Shown here: positions 15,511 through 21,680 of the stretch, piece by piece
Layout: each line of letters starts with the position of its first letter
How positions within the stretch are numbered: the stretch's first letter is position 1
The notes under the pieces: model-generated
Told to the model about the DNA's origin: nothing
Databases searched by the model: none
What the model saw: only the letters and a program-made list of their open reading frames with translations
From: an uncultured Veillonella sp.
Lineage (GTDB): Bacteria > Bacillota > Negativicutes > Veillonellales > Veillonellaceae
Direction: 5' to 3'
DNA: 21,680 bases
Assembly (NCBI GenBank): GCA_900550175.1
Contig: URQX01000018.1
Location: 1 to 21,680 of the forward strand
Translations under genes and position numbers: made by a program

Positions 15511-15555
15511 TCTAAATAATCTAAATAATCTAAATAATCTAAATAATCTAAATAA
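15511..15555. repeat. Five perfect 9-bp tandem repeats upstream of metA
   Basis: TCTAAATAA is repeated exactly five times (15511-15555), with a partial unit before it (CCTAA at 15506) and a degenerate one after it (TCTGATTAA). The array begins 6 bp past the PatB stop and ends 38 bp from the metA start. On the minus strand the unit is TTATTTAGA. Its last copy offers TTTAGA as a weak -35 about 16 bp before TAGAAT (15495-15490). Short perfect arrays like this change copy number by slippage. Confidence 0.9.
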
Positions 15556-15560
15556 TCTGA

Positions 15561-16745
15561 TTAAAAGCCTCTAGCCTCGTAGGCACGGCGCCAAGCTTCA
15601 AGGCCTTCTTCCAATGTTTTACGAGGACACGCTACATTGATACGTTCAAAGTCTTCCCCATCAACACCAAACATGGAACCAGTATCAAGCCACAATTTAG
15701 CTTCATTGATAATCCATTCATCACGCTCTTTAGGGCCTAATGGCAACTTAGAGCAATCTAACCACATGAGATACGTCCCTTCTGGGCGATATACGTGGAT
15801 TTTCGGCATATAGTTTGCTACATAATCAATGGTGAATTGAATATTATCTTGAATGTACTCTTTCAACTCATCGAGCCAAGGTGCCCCTACTTTGTAGGCC
15901 CCTTCACAGCCAACGATACCCATTGTATTTAATTGACTATAGCCAGCACGGTCGATTTCTTTAATAAAACGACGACGTAAGGAATCATTAGGAATGAAAA
16001 TATTACTTACTTGAAGGCCAGCGATGTTGAAAGTCTTGCTCGGTGCTGTACATACGATGCAATGCTCTGCATAGCTTTCACCTAGGTCAGCAAAGACCTT
16101 ATGAGTATGCCCTTTCCAAACAAAATCAGCGTGGATTTCATCGCTTACGATGAGTACATTATGTTTAATACAAATATCGCCAAGACGTTTTAACTCATCC
16201 TCAGTCCACACGCGCCCTATCGGATTATGGGGATTACATAAGAGGAATAATGTTACATTTTCCTCAACGATAGCCCGTTCAATGCCCTCAAAATCGATGG
16301 TATATTTTTCTTCGCCTTTAATTAATGGCACATTGATGAGACGACGGTCATTATCATCAATCACCATGCTAAATGGATAATACACCGGTTGATTGATAAG
16401 TACCCCTTCCCCCTCCTTGGTGAAAGCGCGAACAGCCATAGCCAAAGCAAAGACGATACCTGGAGTTTTAACGAGCCATTTTCGGTCTGGTGTCCAGTTA
16501 AAGCGCGTAGTAAACCAATTTTGTAGCACTTCAAAGTATTCGTCATCAGATTCGGTATAACCAAATACACCATGGTTCACACGGTCCAATAGGATTTGCT
16601 TTAACTCAGGGGGAACCTCAAAATCCATGTCTGCCACCCAGAATGGCAACACATCGGCTGGTTTACCGCGTTTTACAGCAAAATCGTATTTCAAGGATTT
16701 TGTGTGAGTTCTATCTAAAATTTGATCAAAATTATATTGTCCCAT
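15561..16745 (-). CDS. patB: PatB/MalY-type cystathionine beta-lyase (PLP C-S lyase)
   Basis: 394 residues from ATG 16745-16743, where AAAGGAG is 5 bp upstream; a longer frame adds 14 codons without support and would overlap the upstream gene. Family markers: VLPFWVADMDFEVPP (32-46), GYTESDDEY, CNPHNPIGRVW (170-180), Asp202 in SDEIHADFVW, PLP Lys237 in TAPSKTFNIAGLQ, and GTYLMWLDCS near the end. It cleaves cystathionine to homocysteine, pyruvate and ammonia, and relatives also release H2S or thiols from cysteine conjugates. It follows the gamma-synthase-like gene by 10 bp, so the two enzymes act in sequence in transsulfuration. The symbol follows B. subtilis PatB; MalY is the E. coli relative. 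Confidence 0.9.
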   Translation of the reverse strand: MGQYNFDQILDRTHTKSLKYDFAVKRGKPADVLPFWVADMDFEVPPELKQILLDRVNHGVFGYTESDDEYFEVLQNWFTTRFNWTPDRKWLVKTPGIVFALAMAVRAFTKEGEGVLINQPVYYPFSMVIDDNDRRLINVPLIKGEEKYTIDFEGIERAIVEENVTLFLLCNPHNPIGRVWTEDELKRLGDICIKHNVLIVSDEIHADFVWKGHTHKVFADLGESYAEHCIVCTAPSKTFNIAGLQVSNIFIPNDSLRRRFIKEIDRAGYSQLNTMGIVGCEGAYKVGAPWLDELKEYIQDNIQFTIDYVANYMPKIHVYRPEGTYLMWLDCSKLPLGPKERDEWIINEAKLWLDTGSMFGVDGEDFERINVACPRKTLEEGLEAWRRAYEARGF

Positions 16746-16755
16746 AGGAACTCCT

Positions 16756-17889
16756 TTATTTATTGAAAGCTTGTTCCAGATCCGCAATCAAGTCTTCTGT
16801 ATCTTCAATGCCTACAGATAAACGCAATAAGCGACGTGTAATACCTTTGCGCTCTGCATCTTCAGGTTTTAAATCTGGATGTGTTTGCGTTACAGGGTAG
16901 GTCAACAAGGACTCTGTACCTCCAAGGCTTTCAGCAAACTGAATAAGCTCAATGCCTTCTAATACTTTTTTTGCTGTTTCTTCGCTATCTACTTCGAAGG
17001 ATAGCATGCCACCAAAGCCTGTTGTTTGGGCTTTATTGATTTCATAGCCTGGATGTTCTGGAAGCCCTGGGAACAATACTTTAGTAACCTTAGGTTGTGT
17101 TTTGAGCCATTCCGCAAGAGCAATGGCATTCTTTTGGTGTTGTTCCATACGAAGGGCCAATGTTTTGACACCGCGGATTACGAGCCAGCTATCCATTGCA
17201 GATAAGCAAGCACCTACAGTTTTATAAGTTAAGCGCAATTTCGCAGCCAATTCATCGTCTTTTACAATGGTAAAACCAGAAATAACATCGTGATGACCAC
17301 CGATGAATTTTGTACCACTATGAACGACAATATCTGCACCCAACGTTAAAGGTTTTTGGAAATATGGGCTCAAGAATGTATTGTCGATGATTACAAGCGC
17401 ATTACGCTCATGGGCTAACGCGCAGAGAGCGCGAATATCGGTAATCTCCATCATAGGATTTGTTGGTGTTTCAATATAAACAGCCTTTGTATTCGGTTTG
17501 AAAGCTGCTTTCACTGCATCAAGATCAGATGTACCTACATAGGTAAACTCGATGCCATTTTGTTCGTAAATATTTGTGAACATACGGATAGAGCCACCAT
17601 ATAAGTCATCGCCTAAGATGATATGGTCTCCAGGGGAGAATAGATGGAATACTGCGTCTACCGCTGCCATACCAGAAGAAAATGCCAATGCATCTGTACC
17701 TTCTTCAAGGCCTGCAATCAATTGTTCCAAGCGGTCACGCGTTGGATTAGACTCACGCGTATATTGATAACCTGTTGTATCACCCAACTTTGGATGGGAA
17801 AATGTACTAGACATATAAATTGCAGGGGAAATTGCACCAGTGCTATCTGGTCTACCGCTGCCATGAACGCATTTTGTATTAAATTTCAT
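16756..17889 (-). CDS. metB: Cystathionine gamma-synthase-like transsulfuration enzyme (MetB/MetI type)
   Basis: 377 residues from ATG 17889-17887, spaced 9 nt from GAGGAG (17904-17899); a TTG three codons earlier would abut that site. PLP fold type I enzyme with YTRESNPTRDRLEQLIAGLE (43-62), SSGMAAVDAV, ETPTNPMMEITD and PLP Lys194 in HSGTKFIGGHHD. AESLGGTESLLTYP is closer to gamma-synthases such as B. subtilis MetI. The likely reaction is O-acetylhomoserine plus cysteine giving cystathionine. A gamma-lyase (MccB-like) activity cannot be excluded, because these subfamilies share all motifs. First gene of a likely operon with patB, with a good promoter. Confidence 0.85.
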   Translation of the reverse strand: MKFNTKCVHGSGRPDSTGAISPAIYMSSTFSHPKLGDTTGYQYTRESNPTRDRLEQLIAGLEEGTDALAFSSGMAAVDAVFHLFSPGDHIILGDDLYGGSIRMFTNIYEQNGIEFTYVGTSDLDAVKAAFKPNTKAVYIETPTNPMMEITDIRALCALAHERNALVIIDNTFLSPYFQKPLTLGADIVVHSGTKFIGGHHDVISGFTIVKDDELAAKLRLTYKTVGACLSAMDSWLVIRGVKTLALRMEQHQKNAIALAEWLKTQPKVTKVLFPGLPEHPGYEINKAQTTGFGGMLSFEVDSEETAKKVLEGIELIQFAESLGGTESLLTYPVTQTHPDLKPEDAERKGITRRLLRLSVGIEDTEDLIADLEQAFNK

Positions 17890-17908
17890 TCCAATCAACT
17901 CCTCATAT

Positions 17909-17918
17909 TTGTATACAA
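17909..17918. promoter_or_regulatory. Palindrome at the start of the metB transcript, GntR-like
   Basis: TTGTATACAA is a perfect 10-bp palindrome about 8-17 bp past the metB -10 box, so it would straddle or follow the transcription start. Its GT..AC core resembles operators of FadR-type GntR regulators. The flanks (ATA.../...ATAT) extend the symmetry imperfectly. No regulator gene is in the window. Confidence 0.4.
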
Positions 17919-17925
17919 TATGTTA

Positions 17926-17955
17926 ATTATAAAAGTAGATAATGACTAAGGTCAA
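17926..17955 (-). promoter_or_regulatory. metB-patB promoter
   Basis: On the minus strand TTGACC (17955-17950), 18 bp, TATAAT (17931-17926), the best promoter in the window. The leader to ATG 17889 is about 30 nt, too short for a riboswitch. The -35 box directly adjoins the T run of the upstream terminator. Confidence 0.7.
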
Positions 17956-17956
17956 C

Positions 17957-17987
17957 AAAAATGGGCACTCATACAGTATGAGTGCCC
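17957..17987 (-). terminator. Hairpin terminator for the S-component-like gene
   Basis: Twelve-base arms GGGCACTCATAC (17963-17974) and GTATGAGTGCCC (17976-17987) form a tight stem. On the minus strand they are followed by ATTTTTG. It separates the upstream small membrane protein gene from metB. Confidence 0.88.
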
Positions 17988-18041
17988 TTAAAAAGTCATA
18001 TCTATTTTGAATGGCTTGCCATAACTATAAGTTAAGTTAGA

Positions 18042-18545
18042 CTAATTTTTAGTACGTTTTGTAATAAGTAGAGCCAAAATAATGCCCAAAGAAGATGTTA
18101 CCAATTGAGGCCAACTAGATACAAATAACATAGTATTTACAATCTTCGGTGGGAATTGGAATAGAGAAAAGAACAAGGAATATCCTCCAAAGAGAACACC
18201 TGCTTTTACCAAGGCCGCCACGAAGATAAGCAATACCTTCGGTTTATGTTGTAACCAGTGCGCTACAAATACATAGGCTGTCGTGCCAAGAGCGGTAATC
18301 AAAATAAACGGTGGCAACGGCAACATGCCTTGTAAATGTGCTACTACTGGTGCAATCCAGGCAATAACAAGACCATTTTTCCATCCATAGCGCCATGTGG
18401 CGAGTACAAACGTAGCAGATGTAATAGAACCGATGAGGAACATACTCACCTGGTTAGGAATAAATGGGAAAATGAGACGCAAACTTTGCGCCAATAAGGC
18501 TACGGCCAACAATAGACCTGTGCCCGTAATAGACTTTGTAGACAT
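18042..18545 (-). CDS. Small polytopic membrane protein, ECF transporter S-component-like
   Basis: 167 residues, about five to six hydrophobic spans with short loops. The N-terminus GTGLLLAVALLAQSLRLIF followed by FPFIPNQVSMFLIGSI resembles the first two helices of ECF substrate-binding (S) components. Size and topology also fit. No ligand-specific motif is recognised, so the substrate is unknown; a vitamin, amino acid precursor or metal are all possible. GGAGG lies 5 nt before ATG 18545-18543. It is monocistronic, bracketed by a terminator and a repeat-rich spacer. No ECF ATPase genes are nearby, so it would rely on a shared module elsewhere. Moderate confidence in the family, high that the gene is real. 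Confidence 0.65.
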   Translation of the reverse strand: MSTKSITGTGLLLAVALLAQSLRLIFPFIPNQVSMFLIGSITSATFVLATWRYGWKNGLVIAWIAPVVAHLQGMLPLPPFILITALGTTAYVFVAHWLQHKPKVLLIFVAALVKAGVLFGGYSLFFSLFQFPPKIVNTMLFVSSWPQLVTSSLGIILALLITKRTKN

Positions 18546-18685
18546 AAGAACCTCCTACTATACGATATAGATTTTACAAGAGGTACCTACCTCATATTTC
18601 AAATTAAGCCTCTACAAAATATAGACGCGCCCGATCACCTAGTACTAGTTTATCAAATATCCAGTTAAACACAAAATTCCAACTT

Positions 18686-18811
18686 GAAGTGAGCTATGCC
18701 ATTTTAAGATAGAAAAAGCCGCCATATGTCTGTCCAGCGACTTGCCCTCTGAAGTGAGTATTGCCATTTCAGGATAAAAAGAAGCCGCATTGTATCTACT
18801 AAGCGACTTGC
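18686..18811 (+). repeat. Two 60-bp imperfect direct repeats between the S-component-like and DASS genes
   Basis: Copy 1 is 18686-18745 and copy 2 is 18751-18811. Shared blocks are GAAGTGAG, TGCCATTT, AAGCCGC and AGCGACTTGC. Reversed, both resemble the 3' end of the DASS gene plus its terminator: GCCATTTCAGGATAA here against GCCACTTTTAGGATAA in the gene. They look like copies of an intergenic palindromic element. The rest of 18546-18685 shows nothing. Confidence 0.72.
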
Positions 18812-18843
18812 AGCGAATGGAGCGCAAGGAGATACAATGCGGC
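18776..18843 (-). terminator. Large hairpin terminator for the DASS transporter
   Basis: Perfect 14-bp arms GCCGCATTGTATCT (18784-18797) and AGATACAATGCGGC (18830-18843), with an inner CTTGC/GCAAG stem (18807-18828). On the minus strand they are followed by TTCTTTTTATCC. It starts 8 bp past the DASS stop and shares its bases with repeat copy 2. Weaker homology continues outward to about 18757 and 18873, inside the gene. Confidence 0.8.
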
Positions 18844-18851
18844 GGAGCACT

Positions 18852-20318
18852 TTATCCTAAAAGTGGCATTACGAACTGAATCCATGGAATACCTACTACG
18901 ATAAAGATCGCAAGGTAGATAAGCCCAAAGATTGCGCCCAGTTTCCAGAATTCAGGACCTTTGTTATAGCCACTAGCAAACCAGATTGGGCTGTGACCTG
19001 TACCATATGGTGTAAGGATACCCATAATCCCCATTGGTACTAACAGAATTAACATAACTTGAGCTGGATCAACACCAGGAATTTGAAGAATTAGAGTAGC
19101 AAACAAGCCTACCATAGCTGTTACATAAGCAGTGCCAGAAGCAAAGAAGTAACGAAGCAAGCAGAATGCTAATAACAAACCAAGAACTGCCATTGTAGGA
19201 TCTAAAGAAACCAAAGAACCACCAGCAGATTTAGCAAGCCAGTCTAAGAAGCCTACATTTTTAAGGCCAGAAGCCATAGGTACGAGTGTAGCAAACCAAG
19301 TCAAAACATTCCATGCTGGTTTATTAGCAAGGAAGTCTTGCCAAGTCATAATCTTAGTGAAAATCATTAAAATAATAACGATCAACGCTGTTGTTGTAGG
19401 GTTTACTTTGAATGTAGAAGCACCAATCCACAACACAAGAGCCAACACGGAAATCAAAGCCATGAAGATTTCACTGCGTGTCATGGAGCCTAGTTTCTTA
19501 TACTCATCCTTTGCCCAAGCTGCAATTTCAGGGGAACCTTTTACCTCTGGCTTGCAGAATACATAGGTCAACAATGGAGTGATAATGAACAAGATAAGGC
19601 CTACTGGCAAGAATGCCAAGAACCATGTGCCCCAGTTTGCTGCTACGATACCAGATTTAGCAGACAATTCAAGAGCCAATGGGTTTGGCGCCGCACCAGT
19701 CAAGAAGATAGAGCTAGATACACATGTAGTTGCCAACGCTACCCAGTTCAAATAGGAACCAATTTTACGAGGGTTCTTATCTGGATAAGAATCGAACATT
19801 GGACAAATACTAGATACGATTGGGTAAATCGTACCACCAGAACGAGCCGCATTACTTGGAATAAATGGAGCCAACACAAGGTCAGTAATAGCAATAGCAT
19901 AACCAAGACCTAAAGAGGACTTACCGAGCTTTGCTACCAAGAACAAGGCAATACGACGACCAAGGCCTGAGTTTTCATAGCCAATACCAATCATGAAGGC
20001 TGCAAAGATCAACCACACGATGGCATTAGAGAAACCACTAAGTCCCCAGCTGATAGCTTGCGCATCAGTAATCGCCTTAGCGACACCGGTTGCTTTATCT
20101 ACCACAGGGGCAGGACCAACCTTAAACAACATAGACACGGTAACTGCAATGATACCGATGAAAGCTGGTGGGATTGGTTCTAAAATCAATCCTACCACGA
20201 GGCCAGCGAAAATACTTACATAAATCCAAGAATTTGCGCTAAGACCTTCAGGAGCACCGATGAGCCATACAATAATAGCTACTACAAGCGGTGCGAATAA
20301 TTTCCAATTCAACTTCAT
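18852..20318 (-). CDS. DASS-family anion transporter (CitT/TtdT-like dicarboxylate carrier)
   Basis: 488 residues, about 12-14 hydrophobic segments. The two substrate/cation-binding repeats are visible: FIPSNAARSGGTIYPIV with TGAAPNPLALEL in the first half, and FFASGTAYVTAM with TPYGTGHSPIWFASGYN in the second. These match the CitT/TtdT branch of SLC13 carriers, which exchange citrate, tartrate or fumarate for succinate, rather than the animal Na+ cotransporters. Uptake of C4-dicarboxylates suits an organism that lives on lactate, malate or fumarate and excretes succinate or propionate; this is inference. AAGGAGAG precedes ATG 20318-20316. Monocistronic. Its last codons fall inside a repeated palindromic element. 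Confidence 0.9.
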   Translation of the reverse strand: MKLNWKLFAPLVVAIIVWLIGAPEGLSANSWIYVSIFAGLVVGLILEPIPPAFIGIIAVTVSMLFKVGPAPVVDKATGVAKAITDAQAISWGLSGFSNAIVWLIFAAFMIGIGYENSGLGRRIALFLVAKLGKSSLGLGYAIAITDLVLAPFIPSNAARSGGTIYPIVSSICPMFDSYPDKNPRKIGSYLNWVALATTCVSSSIFLTGAAPNPLALELSAKSGIVAANWGTWFLAFLPVGLILFIITPLLTYVFCKPEVKGSPEIAAWAKDEYKKLGSMTRSEIFMALISVLALVLWIGASTFKVNPTTTALIVIILMIFTKIMTWQDFLANKPAWNVLTWFATLVPMASGLKNVGFLDWLAKSAGGSLVSLDPTMAVLGLLLAFCLLRYFFASGTAYVTAMVGLFATLILQIPGVDPAQVMLILLVPMGIMGILTPYGTGHSPIWFASGYNKGPEFWKLGAIFGLIYLAIFIVVGIPWIQFVMPLLG

Positions 20319-20369
20319 TAGAAACTCTCCTTACTACATCAAAACAAAAATTGTAAAAATTGCCTATTT

Positions 20370-20378
20370 AGTATATCA
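20370..20378 (-). promoter_or_regulatory. Candidate extended -10 promoter for the DASS gene
   Basis: TGATATACT on the minus strand is an exact TGnTATACT extended -10 box. It is about 50 nt upstream of the start codon and has no clear -35. Confidence 0.4.
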
Positions 20379-20452
20379 AAAATTTTAATAAGATGATATA
20401 AACTTAATCATAATACTTATTAATTGATAATAAACTTTTAGTAATAAATTTC

Positions 20453-20572
20453 ATCCTACTAGTAGTAGAAAACGGCACCATTGTGGAACAAGGGACACAT
20501 CACGAACTGATAGAACGCGGTGGTCACTATAAAGAACTATACGAAAACTATGTGGCAGGAATAAGTATGTAA
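20453..20572 (+). pseudogene. C-terminal remnant of an ABC exporter ATPase
   Basis: The plus strand reads VVENGTIVEQGTHHELIERG and then GHYKELYENYVAGISM before TAA 20570-20572, about 38 codons in one frame. This is the usual tail of an ABC exporter nucleotide-binding domain (MsbA/MdlB type), after the H-loop. Walker A, signature, Walker B and the whole membrane domain are absent, and no start codon or ribosome binding site precedes it. The bases left of about 20450 are unrelated AT-rich DNA. It is a deletion scar, presumably of an exporter gene once located here and still intact in relatives. The remaining spacer to 20730 shows nothing else I can support. Confidence 0.82.
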
Positions 20573-20734
20573 AATTCATATAGCAATTAACAATGAATGA
20601 AGGAATTATCTATAACTTTTTGTGAAAAATGATATTCCCAACTTTATAAATATATACTTTATCAACCTCTATATTAATCATTTCTTTAATATACTCTGAT
20701 GTAAATATTAGTACTAAAATAAAGATGTTACCAA

Positions 20735-20760
20735 CCTTTCCAAATCCGGTAATGGAAAGG
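20735..20760 (+). promoter_or_regulatory. Hairpin masking the Shine-Dalgarno of the 34-codon gene
   Basis: CCTTTCC (20735-20741) can pair with GGAAAGG (20754-20760), with a 12-nt loop. The right arm is part of the near-perfect ribosome binding site AAAGGAGGTG (20756-20765), 5 nt before ATG 20770. Folding would hide half of it. Confidence 0.45.
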
Positions 20761-20769
20761 AGGTGCATT

Positions 20770-20874
20770 ATGCGTAGTACGTTTGTTTCTCTTCTCTTAG
20801 CAGTCACGATAAATATAATTTCTTATTATATTTGTAAATGGTTAGACTTGCTATTTTTGTTAATTGGTAACTAG
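20770..20874 (+). CDS. 34-residue single-span membrane peptide
   Basis: ATG 20770 to TAG 20874, reading MRSTFVSLLLAVTINIIS, YYICKWLD and a short hydrophobic tail LLFLLIGN. One membrane helix covers about residues 4-21, followed by the ICKWLD turn that I associate with a common group of tiny Firmicutes membrane proteins of unknown role. AAAGGAGGTG is the strongest ribosome binding site in this region, which makes translation likely despite the size. It stands alone between the ABC remnant and a hairpin terminator. Size, a single helix and a masked ribosome binding site recall type I toxins, but no antisense RNA can be demonstrated from sequence. No relation to Fst or TxpA is evident. Confidence 0.6.
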   Translation: MRSTFVSLLLAVTINIISYYICKWLDLLFLLIGN

Positions 20875-20892
20875 CCTCGGATTGTTTTCCGT

Positions 20893-20938
20893 AAAAAACA
20901 AAAGAACCACCAATAAGCTGCAACTTATTGGTGGTTCT
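20893..20938. terminator. Hairpin terminator between the small peptide gene and the metQ-like gene
   Basis: Perfect 15-bp arms AGAACCACCAATAAG (20903-20917) and CTTATTGGTGGTTCT (20924-20938), 6-nt loop. On the minus strand it is followed by TTTGTTTTTTAC, so it mainly ends the metQ-like transcript. The plus side has a weaker T-rich tail (CTTATTTG). Confidence 0.82.
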
Positions 20939-21048
20939 CTTATTTGTGCACATGCATAGCACGTTTCTCTAGTAAAAGTATATCATGAACCTATCTAGAG
21001 GACAAGCAGAACATAAGGATACTTTATTACGATTAGTATCTCCCTTTT

Positions 21049-21680
21049 TTATTCACCTTTTGGTACGAACCATAGGCCGTTATTATTTTTTTCCATGAAG
21101 TCTTTGAATTCTTGAGAATGGTATGCTGCTACAAGGTCTTTCGCCCATTGTGCATCTTTATTTTTTTCATTAACTACAACTTGTAACAACCATTGTGGCA
21201 ATACATCCTCGTTTGCAAGAGCTGTTTTAGGATCGATTTTTGCATTATAGATAATAGCGCCTGTAATAACGATATAATCGAAGTCAGTACGTACAGAAGG
21301 AATTGTAAGAGATTTCATTTCTGTAAATTTAAGATGTTTAGGATTTTCAATAATATCTGCTTGTGTTACTGTCGCTAAATCTTTATTCGGATTAAGTTTA
21401 ATCCAACCGATTTTTTGCAATAACGCATAAGCACGAGCCATGTTGGACGCATCATTAGGTACAGCAATAGTATCGCCATCTGCCACTTGATCTAAAGATG
21501 TTTTAGAACCACTAAAGATACCTGCTGGTACTGTTGGAATTGGTGTTAATGCTACAAGATGACCATTTTGTTTTTCGTTAAAGTTTTTCATGTATGCTGT
21601 ATGTTGTTCAACGTTAAAGTCAACCTCACCATCACTTAACACTTGGTCAGCTTGTACCAAATCAGACATATCTACGCCTT
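21049..21680 (-). CDS. metQ: MetQ-type methionine-binding lipoprotein, C-terminal part
   Basis: At least 210 codons in frame to the right edge; the N-terminus with lipobox is outside. NlpA/MetQ markers are DGEVDFNVEQHTAYM, TVPAGIFSGSKTSLDQVADG, AVPNDASNMARAYALLQKIG, ADIIENPKHLKF and VVNEKNKDAQWAKDLVAAYH. In E. coli MetQ the corresponding blocks are FQHKPYL, AVPNDPTN and VVENPKNL. It should capture methionine outside the membrane for the MetNI ABC importer, whose genes would lie upstream, beyond the window. Some NlpA-family proteins bind other amino acids or peptides. An ATG at 21669-21667 is internal, not the start, as the frame stays open with homology through it. Confidence 0.88.
   Translation of the reverse strand, partial: GVDMSDLVQADQVLSDGEVDFNVEQHTAYMKNFNEKQNGHLVALTPIPTVPAGIFSGSKTSLDQVADGDTIAVPNDASNMARAYALLQKIGWIKLNPNKDLATVTQADIIENPKHLKFTEMKSLTIPSVRTDFDYIVITGAIIYNAKIDPKTALANEDVLPQWLLQVVVNEKNKDAQWAKDLVAAYHSQEFKDFMEKNNNGLWFVPKGE

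Noticed and set aside
17644..17949. 101-codon plus-strand ORF opposite metB
   Set aside because: Lies antisense to conserved MetB coding sequence; Cys-rich shadow translation without a start signal.
18645..18827. 60-codon minus-strand ORF in the DASS downstream region
   Set aside because: It is a translation of the two 60-bp repeats (its halves echo each other) and has no ribosome binding site; better explained as repeat DNA.
20610..20807. 65-codon minus-strand ORF opposite the small peptide gene
   Set aside because: No ribosome binding site or recognisable domain, and it is antisense to the much better supported 34-codon gene.

Overview
The window looks like chromosome from a low-GC member of the Negativicutes, most probably Veillonella. 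This rests on recognition of the protein set (a MetA/MetY/PatB methionine locus, CbiZ, BioY, a stand-alone aminoacyl-histidine dipeptidase, a CitT-type dicarboxylate carrier), on AT-rich intergenic DNA, and on Firmicutes-style AAAGGAGG ribosome binding sites. No database search was possible. I see no rRNA, tRNA, CRISPR array, intact transposon or prophage. Most of it is ordinary core metabolism packed into short operons separated by clear hairpin terminators.

Layout. 1-1136 (minus): an mscS-type channel gene followed by the start of a D-Ala-D-Ala carboxypeptidase cut by the window edge. 1301-2077 (plus): a cbiZ cobinamide-salvage gene. 2235-5488 (minus): pncB, nadE and a type II-like but leaderless asparaginase, apparently one NAD-salvage operon. 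5799-7247 (plus): dipeptidase pepD with a very strong terminator. 7670-10888 (plus): a three-gene cluster of a CobW GTPase, a CobW-like P-loop domain fused to an ArsP/UPF0718 permease, and a UPF0703 membrane protein. I think this is a metal-trafficking unit and it is the most unusual locus here. 11021-11587 (minus): bioY with a candidate BirA operator over its -35 box. 11923-12510 (plus): a secreted double-PepSY protein, followed by about 450 bp of hairpins.

12964-17889 (minus) is the sulfur amino acid region. A cystathionine gamma-synthase-like gene and a PatB/MalY beta-lyase are followed by metA and then metY. MetA carries Glu111, the residue linked to acetyl-CoA use, which fits the O-acetylhomoserine-using MetY next door. 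The locus therefore appears to encode both the direct sulfhydrylation and the transsulfuration routes to homocysteine. Five perfect 9-bp tandem repeats lie just upstream of metA. 18042-18545 is a small multi-membrane-span protein resembling an ECF S component. 18852-20318 is a DASS (CitT/TtdT-like) anion carrier. A MetQ-type methionine-binding protein enters from the right edge (21049-21680).

The least ordinary non-coding parts are these: a repeated palindromic element at 18686-18873 whose third, inverted copy runs into the end of the DASS gene; a decayed C-terminal fragment of an ABC exporter ATPase at 20453-20572; and an unlisted 34-codon membrane peptide gene at 20770-20874 whose Shine-Dalgarno sequence can be folded into a hairpin.
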